Under the pieces are notes generated by a model. That model was not told the DNA's origin, did no database searches, and saw only the letters and a program-made list of their open reading frames with translations. DNA of 37,673 nt from Stenotrophomonas cyclobalanopsidis (GTDB lineage: Bacteria; Pseudomonadota; Gammaproteobacteria; Xanthomonadales; Xanthomonadaceae): the NCBI RefSeq assembly GCF_008710035.1, contig NZ_VYKI01000035.1, positions 1-37,673 of the forward strand, read 5' to 3'. The position numbers were made by a program, and so were the translations under genes. Positions 1 to 8,600 of this stretch are shown in pieces; position 1 is the first letter of the stretch; each line of letters begins with the position of its first letter.

Positions 1-252
1 GCGAAAAGCCGTCGAGCAAGCTCGACGCTACGAGAATCAAGAGCGAAAAGCCGTCGAGCAAGCTCGACGCTACGAGAATCAAGAGCGAAAAGCCGTCGAG
101 CAAGCTCGACGCTACGAGAATCAAGAGCGAAAAGCCGTCGAGCAAGCTCGACGCTACGAGAAGCAAAGGCGAAAAGCCGTCGAGCAAGCTCGACGCTTCG
201 AGAAGCAAAGGCGAAAAGCCGTCGAGCACGGCTCGACTCTACAGGGCGCGTG
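1..252 (-). repeat. Tandem array of six 42-bp SMAG/REP-type hairpin units
   Basis: Units start at 1, 43, 85, 127, 169 and 211, giving an exact 42-bp period. Each carries a near-perfect palindrome (GTCGAGC-AA-GCTCGAC in units 1-5, GTCGAGC-ACG-GCTCGAC in unit 6). Read on the minus strand, most units show the GTAG head followed by the hairpin, which is the SMAG element layout. Units 1-3 are identical, unit 4 differs only in its last bases, unit 5 has CTTCG in place of CTACG, and unit 6 resembles an ordinary solitary SMAG. The array runs off the left edge, so the true copy number is unknown. Confidence 0.9.
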
Positions 253-296
253 CATCTGCGTATCATTCGCGTTTGATTTTGTTGCCGGAGCCGCGC

Positions 297-626
297 GTGA
301 CCCGACCTAACCCCATGCATCCGACCGGACGGCTGTTCGCCGTGGTCGCCCTCATCGAAGCGCTGACCTGGGCTGGCCTGCTGATCGGCATGTGGCTGAA
401 GTACGGCCCTTACGCAAACGTTGCCTTGGTTAAAGCGTTCGGCCCGCTGCATGGCGTGGCCTTCATGGTCTATGTCGCGGTTACCCTGTTCGCCGCCATC
501 CGCCTGCGTTGGCCGTGGTGGGCCAGTGCGCTGGCGCTGCTGGCGGCCATCCCGCCGCTGGTGACCCTACCGCTGGAGTGGTGGTTCCGCCGTCGCGGCC
601 TGCTGGAGCTGCGCAGCCCCCGCTGA
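297..626 (+). CDS. DUF3817-type small integral membrane protein
   Basis: This encodes a protein of about 109 residues with three hydrophobic stretches (roughly the first LFAVVALIEALTWAGLLIGM, then LHGVAFMVYVAVTLFAA, then WWASALALLAAIPPLVTLPL) and a basic C-terminus after them. The N-terminal ALIEALTWAGLLIGMWLKY pattern and the mid-protein GPLHG are what I associate with DUF3817 (YdzA-like) proteins. Their function is unknown. I chose GTG at 297 because GGAG lies about nine bases upstream; ATG at 315 is a reasonable alternative. The gene stands alone between the hairpin array and the siderophore operon and has no obvious functional link to either. Confidence 0.75.
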   Translation: MTRPNPMHPTGRLFAVVALIEALTWAGLLIGMWLKYGPYANVALVKAFGPLHGVAFMVYVAVTLFAAIRLRWPWWASALALLAAIPPLVTLPLEWWFRRRGLLELRSPR

Positions 627-671
627 GACGCTGCGTTGCCCAGGAGTTCAAGCGAATGGGTATCAAATGCA

Positions 672-690
672 AATACGAGACGTTATCATT
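672..690. promoter_or_regulatory. Fur-box-like operator upstream of the siderophore operon
   Basis: The sequence AATACGAGACGTTATCATT matches about 12 of 19 positions of the palindromic Fur consensus (AATGATAATGATTATCATT); the right half is nearly perfect and the left half is degraded. It lies in the 121-bp A/T-richer gap between 626 and 748, directly in front of the exporter and ent genes. A Fur site is expected there, because catecholate siderophore operons are normally iron-repressed. Identification is by eye; the overlapping promoter could not be placed with confidence. Confidence 0.5.
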
Positions 691-747
691 TAAGGATGCC
701 ATCAACCCTGCCGGGGTCGGCACCTTCTTCGAAACGGCTGGTGTTCC

Positions 748-1944
748 ATGCATGCACGTCCCGTCGTCGCCGGTCTGCCGGCCCTGGTCCTTGCCGCCCT
801 GATCGGCACCATGGCGATGATGTCGTTCGTGGCGGTGATCGGGCCGGTGGTGCGCCTGCTCGGCCTGTCCGAATGGCACGCCGGCCTCTCCGTCACCGCC
901 GCCGGCGTGCTGTGGATGCTGGCCGCGCGCCCCTGGGGCCGGCTGAGTGACCGTATCGGCCGCAAGCGCGTGCTGCTGCTGGCCATGGCCGCCTACACCG
1001 TCATCTACGTTGGCCTGGCGGTGTTCATCGATGTTGCCCTGCAGGTGGTGCCGCCGGTGCTGGTGTCGGTGCTGGTGCTGGTGGGTGCACGCGGCTTGAT
1101 CGGCCTGTTCTATGCGGCCGTCCCACCCACCGCCGCCGCCCTCATCGCCGACCAGGCCCCCACCGGCCAGCGTGCGCAGTTCATGGCGAGGCTGGGCAGC
1201 GCCAATGCGCTGGGCATGGTGCTGGGCCCGGCCGCGGCCGGCTGGCTGGCGTATCGCAATCTTCCGATGGCGCTGTACGTGGCCGCACTGCTGCCGCTGG
1301 TGTCGCTGGCATTGATCGCCTGGCGCCTGCCGGCCACGCCGCCGGTAGCCGCTGCACAGGCGCGTGCCCGGGCAGTGATGTCGCGGTTGGATGCCCGCCT
1401 GCGCCTGCCGCAGCTGGCGGCCTTCCTCGGCATGGTCTCGGTGACCATCGCCCAGGTCACCGTGGGCTTCTTCGCCATTGATCGCTTCGCACTTGATGCC
1501 GCGGCCGGCGCGCGCATGGCCGGCATCGCCCTCACAGCGGTAGGCGTCGGCCTGATCCTGGCGCAGATGCTGGTGATGAAGCTGGAGGTGCATCCGCGCC
1601 GCTGGATCATGATCGGTGCGCTGATCGCCGGGCTCGGCTTCGCTTCGGTCGCCGCCGTGCAGCAGCCGTGGCAGTTGCCGGCGGCGTATGCGTTTGCGGC
1701 GTTCGGCATGGGCTTTGTCTTCCCCTCGTTCCAGGCGTTGGCCGCCGATGCGGTGCAGCCCCACGAACAGGGCGCGGCTGCCGGTACCGTTGCCGCCGCG
1801 CAGGGGCTGGGCATGGTCGCCGGCCCGATGCTGGGCACGGTGTTGTACCGCGCGGGCGCAAGCCTGCCGTATCTGCTGGTGGGCGTGCTGCTGTTGCTGC
1901 TGTGCGGCCTGGCCATGGTCCATCCCGCAAAGGAGACCGCATGA
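748..1944 (+). CDS. MFS transporter, probable catecholate siderophore exporter
   Basis: This is a 398-residue major facilitator superfamily protein with about twelve hydrophobic segments. The cytoplasmic loop signature after the second segment is clear (residues 64-75, GRLSDRIGRKRV). It would move a small molecule across the inner membrane using the proton gradient. It is the first gene of the ent operon and overlaps entC by four bases (ATGA at 1941), the position expected for an EntS-type exporter. The substrate assignment rests on context. No strong Shine-Dalgarno sequence precedes ATG 748, so the start is less certain than others in the operon. In S. maltophilia literature, as I remember it, this gene is grouped with the ent operon as entS. 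Confidence 0.85.
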   Translation: MHARPVVAGLPALVLAALIGTMAMMSFVAVIGPVVRLLGLSEWHAGLSVTAAGVLWMLAARPWGRLSDRIGRKRVLLLAMAAYTVIYVGLAVFIDVALQVVPPVLVSVLVLVGARGLIGLFYAAVPPTAAALIADQAPTGQRAQFMARLGSANALGMVLGPAAAGWLAYRNLPMALYVAALLPLVSLALIAWRLPATPPVAAAQARARAVMSRLDARLRLPQLAAFLGMVSVTIAQVTVGFFAIDRFALDAAAGARMAGIALTAVGVGLILAQMLVMKLEVHPRRWIMIGALIAGLGFASVAAVQQPWQLPAAYAFAAFGMGFVFPSFQALAADAVQPHEQGAAAGTVAAAQGLGMVAGPMLGTVLYRAGASLPYLLVGVLLLLLCGLAMVHPAKETA

Positions 1945-3134
1945 ACGATTCGCTGATGCAGGGCGCGTGGCCGGAGGCAGCGCCGCCGCCTGCCCACCAC
2001 GCCGACGAAGCCGCGCTGTTCCTGCTGCAGCACGCTGACCAGCAGCTGCACGCGCGCGGTTGCCGCGCCAGCCTGCCGACCGGCGCGCTGGCCAGCCTGG
2101 CCGAGCGGGTGGATGCCTTCTTCGCGCAGCAGCGCGGTGGCCCGGGTCTGCTGGTAGGCGCCGTGCCGTTTGAGCCGCGTGCGGACGATGCGCTGTACCA
2201 GCCCGAGCGCTTGCTGCCTGGCCTGCGACCGCAGCATGTCGCCGCGCCGGCCCTGCGCGGCGCGCTGCAGCCGCAGCCTACGGCGCAGCACTATGCGGCG
2301 GCCGTGGCCACTGCCGTGCAGGCGATGCGTGTGCCCGATGCCAGCCTGCACAAGGTGGTGCTGGCGCGCAGCCTGTTGGCCCACACCGATCTTCCCGTGG
2401 CGCCGGACAGGCTGCTGGCACGCCTCGGCGCCGATCCCTCGGTGGCGACCTACGCCGTGCCGCTCCCGGTCGAGCCGGGCCAGGCGCCAGCATGGCTGGT
2501 CGGCGCAACGCCGGAACTGCTGCTGCGCAAGCGCGGCGCGCAGGTACTGTCGCATCCGTTGGCTGGCTCCGCCCGTCGCAGCAGTGATCCTGCTGAGGAC
2601 CAGCGCGTCGCACAGGCGCTGCTGGCCTCGCGCAAGGACCATGACGAACACCGCCACGTGGTCGAGGCCATCGTCGATGGCCTGGCGCCGTGGTGCAGCC
2701 GCGTCGAAGCGCAGGCTCAGCCGGTGCTGCACGCCACGGCCAGCATGTGGCACCTCGGCACGCGCATCCATGCCACCCTGAAGGAACCCTCGACGCCGGC
2801 CGCCACGCTGCTGGCCGAACTGCACCCGACGCCTGCGGTCTGCGGGACGCCACGCCAAGCTGCACTGCAGCGCATCCGCGAGCTGGAACCGGTGCCGCGC
2901 GGCTTCTATGCCGGTGCGGTCGGCTGGCTGGACGCGCAGGGCGACGGCGACTGGTACGTGGCGATCCGCTGCGCACGCCTGCAGGGCACGCAGCTGCGGC
3001 TGTTCGCCGGTGCCGGCATCGTTGCCGACTCGCAGCCGGAGGCCGAAGCGGCCGAGACCGGCGCGAAATTCACTGCCTTGTTGAACGCTCTGGGTGTGCA
3101 TGACCCGGCGCCCCTGATCGAGCCCATGCCATGA
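1941..3134 (+). CDS. entC: Isochorismate synthase EntC
   Basis: This 397-residue enzyme belongs to the chorismate-binding superfamily and converts chorismate to isochorismate, the first committed step to 2,3-dihydroxybenzoate. Visible family features are the lysine region LHKVVLARS (K138), VGATPELLLRKRG near 188-199, HPLAGSARRS near 205-214, the acidic DEHRHVVEAI stretch, ELHPTPAVCGTP, GFYAGAVGW, and a glutamate-rich GAGIVADSQPEAEAAET near the C-terminus. Length is close to E. coli EntC (391). I used ATG 1941 rather than any longer in-frame extension because it is preceded by AGGAG and forms an ATGA junction with the transporter stop. It overlaps entE by four bases. Confidence 0.95.
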   Translation: MNDSLMQGAWPEAAPPPAHHADEAALFLLQHADQQLHARGCRASLPTGALASLAERVDAFFAQQRGGPGLLVGAVPFEPRADDALYQPERLLPGLRPQHVAAPALRGALQPQPTAQHYAAAVATAVQAMRVPDASLHKVVLARSLLAHTDLPVAPDRLLARLGADPSVATYAVPLPVEPGQAPAWLVGATPELLLRKRGAQVLSHPLAGSARRSSDPAEDQRVAQALLASRKDHDEHRHVVEAIVDGLAPWCSRVEAQAQPVLHATASMWHLGTRIHATLKEPSTPAATLLAELHPTPAVCGTPRQAALQRIRELEPVPRGFYAGAVGWLDAQGDGDWYVAIRCARLQGTQLRLFAGAGIVADSQPEAEAAETGAKFTALLNALGVHDPAPLIEPMP

Positions 3135-4780
3135 ACAACGCTGTCTCCCCGCGTCTGCCGCTGCAGCAGGTCTGGCCCGAGGATCGGGTCGCACGCTACC
3201 GCGCCGCCGGCCACTGGCGCAGCGAGACCTTCCCGGCCTTCCTGCGTGAGCGGGCAGAGCAGTACGCCGACGAGATCGCGGTGGTGGCCGGTGACGTGCG
3301 CCTGAGCTATGCGCAGCTGTGGCACGAGGCCGGCCGCATCGGCGCTGGCCTGCTGGGCCAGGGCCTGCAGCCGGGTGACCGCGTGCTGGTGCAGCTGGGC
3401 AATACCGCCGGCTTCATCACCACGGTGTGCGGGCTGTTCCGGGCCGGCCTGGTGCCGGTATACGTGCTGCCGGCGCATCGCCTCACCGAACTGGTGCACT
3501 TCGCGCGCAAGGCCGAAGCCAGTGCCTACATCACCACCGGTGTGCATGAGAACTTCGACCACCGCGGACTGGCGCGTGCGTTGCAGGCCGAAGCGCCCGC
3601 CATCGCGCATGTGGTCATCGATGGTGAGGCGGACGGGTTCATTGCATTGGATACGCTGCGGGGCGACCGCAGCGCATTGCCGCCTGATCCGGATCCGCAG
3701 TCGGTGGCCTTCCTGCAGATTTCCGGTGGCAGCACCGGGCTGTCCAAGCTGATCCCGCGCACCCACGACGACTACATCTATTCGTTCCGTGCCAGCAACC
3801 CGATCTGCGGCATCAACCGCGACAGCGTCTACCTGGTCGCGCTGCCGGCGGCGCACAACTTCCCGATGAGTTCGCCGGGCTTCTTCGGCGCGCTGTATGC
3901 CGGCGCGCGCGTGGTGCTCAGCCCGGGCCCAGGCCCGGACGCCGCATTCCCGCTGATCGCCCGCGAACGGGTGACCTGCTGCGGCCTGGTGCCGCCGCTG
4001 GCCCTGCTGTGGGCGCAGGCGGCGGCGACCAGCAAGCACGACCTGTCCAGCCTGCAGGTGCTGCAGGTTGGCGGTGCGAAGCTGGTGCCGGAAGCCGCGC
4101 GGCGGGTGATCGACGGCCTGCGCTGCACCCTGCAGCAGGTGTTCGGCATGGCCGAGGGCCTGGTGAACTACACGCGGCTGGATGACCCTGAAGAATTGAT
4201 CGTGGCCTGCCAGGGCCGGCCGATCAGCCCGGATGACGAGGTGCGCGTGGTCGATGACCGTGACCAGCCCGTGGCCGAAGGCGAGGTGGGGCATCTGCTG
4301 ACCCGCGGCCCGTACACCATCGGCGCTTACCACAACGATGCGGTGGCCAACGCGCGCGCCTTCACCGACGACGGCTTCTATCGCACCGGTGACCGCGTGC
4401 AGCAGCTGCCGGGCGGCTACCTGGTGGTGCAGGGCCGGGCGGGTGATCACATCAACCGCGCCGGCGAGAAGATCTCCGCCGAGGAGATCGAGGACCACCT
4501 GCTGGCCCATCCCGCCGTGTTCGACGCGGCGGTGGTGTCCATTCCCGATGACTACCTGGGCGAGCGCAGCTGCGCCTTCGTCATCCAGCAGGGCGAGCCG
4601 ATCAAGGGTCCCGCGCTGAAGGCCTGGATGCGCGGCCGCGGCCTTGCCGCATTCAAGGTGCCCGACCAGGTGGTGTTCGTGGACAGTTTCGATACCACGG
4701 CGGTCGGCAAGATCAGCCGCCGTGAACTGCGCGCACAGCTGCGTGCGCGTCATCTGCAACAGACAGGAGGAACGCGCTGA
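3131..4780 (+). CDS. entE: 2,3-dihydroxybenzoate-AMP ligase EntE
   Basis: This is a 549-residue adenylate-forming enzyme (E. coli EntE is about 536). It activates 2,3-dihydroxybenzoate with ATP and loads it onto an aryl carrier protein. The phosphate-binding loop ISGGSTGLSKLIPRTHDDY starts at about residue 197. FGMAEGLVNYTRLDD, the YRTGDRVQQL aspartate and the GRAGDHINRAGEKIS hinge are all present, and the C-terminus holds the catalytic-lysine region (TAVGKISRRELR). These match stand-alone aryl-acid activating enzymes rather than amino-acid domains. ATG 3131 overlaps the entC stop, and the stop overlaps the entB start (TGATG at 4778-4782). Confidence 0.96.
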   Translation: MNNAVSPRLPLQQVWPEDRVARYRAAGHWRSETFPAFLRERAEQYADEIAVVAGDVRLSYAQLWHEAGRIGAGLLGQGLQPGDRVLVQLGNTAGFITTVCGLFRAGLVPVYVLPAHRLTELVHFARKAEASAYITTGVHENFDHRGLARALQAEAPAIAHVVIDGEADGFIALDTLRGDRSALPPDPDPQSVAFLQISGGSTGLSKLIPRTHDDYIYSFRASNPICGINRDSVYLVALPAAHNFPMSSPGFFGALYAGARVVLSPGPGPDAAFPLIARERVTCCGLVPPLALLWAQAAATSKHDLSSLQVLQVGGAKLVPEAARRVIDGLRCTLQQVFGMAEGLVNYTRLDDPEELIVACQGRPISPDDEVRVVDDRDQPVAEGEVGHLLTRGPYTIGAYHNDAVANARAFTDDGFYRTGDRVQQLPGGYLVVQGRAGDHINRAGEKISAEEIEDHLLAHPAVFDAAVVSIPDDYLGERSCAFVIQQGEPIKGPALKAWMRGRGLAAFKVPDQVVFVDSFDTTAVGKISRRELRAQLRARHLQQTGGTR

Positions 4781-5412
4781 TGGCGCTGCCCCGCATTACC
4801 GCATACCCCTTGCCGACTGCCGCCGAACTGCCGGCCCCGCGCGGCCCGTGGCGCCCGCAGCGTGATCGCATCGCGTTGCTGGTGCATGACATGCAGCGCT
4901 ATTTCCTGGCGGCGTTCGACGCCGGTGCCGAGCCGCTGCAGCCGGCGGTGGCCAACATCGCGCGCCTGCTGGCGCATTGCCGGGCACACGATATCCCAGT
5001 GTTCTACACCGCCCAGCATGGCGACCAGGACCGGCGTGACCGCGGCCTGCAGGCTGACCTGTGGGGCCCGGGCATGCGCCGCGGCGAAGAGCACGAACCG
5101 ATCATCGATGCACTTGCGCCGCAGGCGGGTGAGCACGTGCTGGTCAAGCATCGTTACAGCGCCTTCCAGCGCAGCAACCTGGAAACCCTGATGCGCGTGC
5201 GCGGCCGGGACCAGCTGCTGGTGACCGGCGTCTATGCGCATATCGGCTGCACGGCTACGGTGGCCGAAGCCTTCCAGCGCGACATCGAAGCCTTCATCGC
5301 CGCTGATGCGGTGGCCGACTTCTCGCGCGCCGACCATGACCAGGCCCTGCACTGGATCGCACGCACCAGTGGCGTGCCGATGACCACCGATCAGCTGCTG
5401 GAGGCGCTGTGA
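4780..5412 (+). CDS. entB: Isochorismatase EntB, lacking the carrier domain
   Basis: This 210-residue isochorismatase hydrolyses isochorismate to 2,3-dihydro-2,3-dihydroxybenzoate and pyruvate. The catalytic aspartate (D37, LVHDMQRYF), lysine (K123, VLVKHRYSAF) and GVYAHIGC loop (C157) are all visible, and AVADFSRADH resembles E. coli EntB closely. E. coli EntB is about 285 residues because it carries an aryl carrier domain at its C-terminus. Here the protein ends just after the isochorismatase fold and the carrier is encoded by the next gene. The start overlaps the entE stop and the stop overlaps the entB' start, so translation is probably coupled. Confidence 0.95.
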   Translation: MALPRITAYPLPTAAELPAPRGPWRPQRDRIALLVHDMQRYFLAAFDAGAEPLQPAVANIARLLAHCRAHDIPVFYTAQHGDQDRRDRGLQADLWGPGMRRGEEHEPIIDALAPQAGEHVLVKHRYSAFQRSNLETLMRVRGRDQLLVTGVYAHIGCTATVAEAFQRDIEAFIAADAVADFSRADHDQALHWIARTSGVPMTTDQLLEAL

Positions 5413-5669
5413 TGACCACGACGAACGACCTGCTGGACCTTGAACGCATGCGGGCCGACGTGGCGCGCGTGCTCGACTGTGCGCCGGCCGACATCGGCGA
5501 CGACGACAACCTGATCGACCTGGACCTGGATTCGATGCGCATGCTCGGCCTGGTCCTGGCCTGGAGCAACACTGGCCTGCCGCTGGAGTTCTCGCAGTTG
5601 GCCGAGCACAGCACGCTGCGCCAGTGGTGGGCGGTGGTGCAGACGCTGCAGGCGGCGCAGCGGGCATGA
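5412..5669 (+). CDS. entB': Free-standing aryl carrier protein EntB'
   Basis: This 85-residue acidic protein has the four-helix carrier-protein pattern. The phosphopantetheine attachment serine is S41 in LIDLDLDSMRMLGL; the DSMRM/DSIRM form is typical of aryl carrier domains for 2,3-dihydroxybenzoate. It should receive the aryl group from EntE and donate it to the condensation domain of EntF. I chose ATG 5412 (TGATG overlap with entB) over the in-frame GTG 5409. A phosphopantetheinyl transferase is required to activate it, and none is encoded in this window. Confidence 0.93.
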   Translation: MTTTNDLLDLERMRADVARVLDCAPADIGDDDNLIDLDLDSMRMLGLVLAWSNTGLPLEFSQLAEHSTLRQWWAVVQTLQAAQRA

Positions 5670-8600
5670 CCGCCGCAGGGCTGGCCACGCCGGTGGCGCT
5701 GACCGAGGCGCAGTCGGGCCTGTGGTTCGCCCAGCGCCTTGCGCCGGACAATCCCGCGTTCAATACGGCCCACGCCGTGTGGATCGAGGGTGCGCTGGAC
5801 GTCGACGCGTTCGTGGCCGCAGCCGACCAGGCGGCGGCCGAGGCACAGGCGTTTGCGCTGCGTTTTTCCGAGGGAGAGGACGGCCAGCCGCTGCAGTGGC
5901 ACGACGCTGCCCATGTGCCACTGTTGTCACTGCACGATGTCTCTTCCGAGGCTGACCCCGCTGCGGTGGTGCGTGCCGCGATGCGGGCCGAGCGCCTGGC
6001 GCCGGTGGATCCCAGCCGCGACCGGATCAGCCAGCAGGTGCTGTTCGATCTCGGCGGGCAGCGCTGGGTCTGGTACCTGCGCGTGCACCACCTGGCCGCC
6101 GATGGCTATGGCATGGCGGTGTTCAGTGATCGCGTGTGTGCGCTGTATGCGGGACGCGATGGCGAGCCATTGCCAGCGCTGGCCGGCGTGCTGGCCGATG
6201 ATGCCGCCTATCGTGCAGATTCCCGTCGCGGCCTGGCGGGCCAGTGGTGGCGCGAGCAGCTGCAGGGTGCGCCCGCGGGTGCGGGGCTGGCCGGGACGGT
6301 AGCGGCCAGCGATGACGCGCTGCGTTTCGTGCAGCCGCTCGATGCATCCTTCCGCGATCTGCTGCTGCAGACTGCGGTGCGTTGGCTGCAGCCGTGGCCG
6401 GACGTGCTGGCCGCGCTGTCGGCCGAGTACCTGCGGCGGATGAGCGCGGCCAACGAAGTCGTGCTGGGCGTGCCCTACATGGGGCGCCTGGGCAATGCCT
6501 CGGCGCGGGTGCCGGCCATGGTGATGAACGTGCTGCCGCTGCGAGTCGCAGCGGCTGAGGGCAGCGTCGAAGACGTTGTGCGCGGCATCGGTCGGCAATT
6601 GAGCCAGGGCCGCAAGCACGGGCGCTACCGTGGCGAACAGCTGCGTCGTGACCTCGGCCTTGTCGGTGCGCAGCAGCGCCTGCACGGCCCGCTTGTGAAT
6701 GTGCAGCCGTTCTACAGGCCGCTGGCGCTGCCCGGCGTTGCGGCCACGCTGGAGGTGCTGTGCACCGGCCCGGTGGATGACCTGACCCTGGGCTTCCGTG
6801 GCGACGGCCAGACCCTGCTGGACCTGGAGATCGAGGCCAATCCCGCGTTGTACAGCCGCGCCGGCGTGCAGGCCCATGCCACGCGGTTGCTGCATTTCGT
6901 GGCGGCCGCGCTGCAGGCGGCCGATATGGCCGACGTGCCGCTGGCCACACCCGAGGAGGCGCAGCGCACGGTGCACGGTTTCAACGCCACCGCCCATGCG
7001 CTGCCCGACACCACCCTGGTGGAGCTGCTGCAGCAGGGCATGGATCGTGATCCGCAGGCAACGGCGCTGGTGTTCGGTGACACCGGACTGGACCACGGGG
7101 CATTGGAAGCGCGCAGTTTCGCGCTGGCGGCCCAGCTGCGCGCGCTGGGCGTCGGCCCGGGCAGCGTGGTCGCGGTGGCGTTGCCGCGCTCGCTGGAGCT
7201 GGTGATCGCGCTGGTGGCAGTGCTGCGTGCCGGCGCCGCCTACCTGCCGCTGGATCTTGCCCACCCCGATGAACGGCTGGCGCGCATCCTCGCCTCGGCA
7301 CGACCGACCTGCGTGCTGGCCGAGGCCGAGGTACAGGCGCGGCTGGGCGAGGTGCCGGTGCTGGCGCCCATGCAGTGGACCGCACTGAGTTTCGCCGCGC
7401 CGTGGGCCCCGCCATTGCCGGACGATGCGGCCTATGTCATCTACACCTCCGGCTCGACCGGTGAACCCAAGGGCGTGGTCATCGAACACCGCGCCATCGT
7501 CAACCGCCTGCTGTGGATGCGCGAGCACTACAGGTTCACCGCCGATGACCGCGTGCTGCAGAAGACCCCGGCCACGTTCGACGTGTCGGTCTGGGAGTTC
7601 TTCCTGCCGCTGCTGTGTGGCGCGACCCTGGTGCTGGCCGGACCGGAGGCGCATCGCGACCCGACCGAGCTGGCGCGGCTGATCCGCAGCCACGAGATCA
7701 CGACCGCGCATTTCGTGCCGTCCATGCTCGACGCCTTCCTCGCCGCGCCGGCATCGCAGGGCCTGCAGCTGCGGCGGGTGTTCACCAGTGGCGAGGCGCT
7801 GGACGCCACGCTGCGTGACCGCTTCCATGGCAGGCTGCAGGCGGAACTGCACAACCTGTACGGACCGACCGAGGCCGCGGTCGATGTGAGCTGGTGGCCG
7901 GCGTCGGCCGAGGATCGCTCACGACCGGTACCGATCGGTTTCCCGGTGTGGAATACCCGCCTGTATGTGCTGGATGCGCGCATGCAGCCGCTGCCGGTCG
8001 GCGTGCCGGGTGACCTGTACCTGGGCGGCGTGCAGCTCGCGCGTGGCTACCTGGGTCGCGATGAACTGACCGCCGAGCGCTTCCTGGCCGATCCCTTCCT
8101 GCCCGGGGAGCGCATCTACCGCACCGGCGACGTCGCACGCTGGCGTGCCGATGGCGCGGTGGACTACCTGGGCCGCAGCGACCACCAGGTCAAGCTGCGT
8201 GGGCTGCGCATCGAGCTGGGCGAGATCGAGGCCGCGCTGCGCGAACTGCCGGGCATGGACCGGGTGCAAGTGCTGCTGCGCCACGACGCGCCGGGCGATG
8301 CGCGGCTGGTGGCGTACGTGCCTTCGTCGTGCGCGGATGTTGCGATGCTGCGCAGCCATCTCGCTACGCGCGTTCCGGATTACATGCTGCCCTCGGCCTT
8401 CGTCGGCGTGGACCACTGGCCGGTAACGGCCAACGGCAAGCTGGACCGCACGGCGTTACCGAAGCCGCCGCAGCAGGACGTCGTCGGGCTTTCGCCGCGT
8501 ACGCCTCTGGAACGGGAGCTGGCAGAGCTGTTCTCACGTGCGCTGGGCCGGGAGTTGCCGGTGGCCGTGGACGCGGACTTCTTCAGCCTGGGAGGCGATT

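Noticed and set aside
1..252. Regular 42-bp repeats as a CRISPR array
   Set aside because: The whole period is repeated, with no unique spacers, and each unit carries the SMAG hairpin.
2906..4759. 617-codon open frame antisense to entE
   Set aside because: His/Arg/Gln-rich low-information translation typical of high-GC antisense frames; EntE on the other strand has all its motifs.
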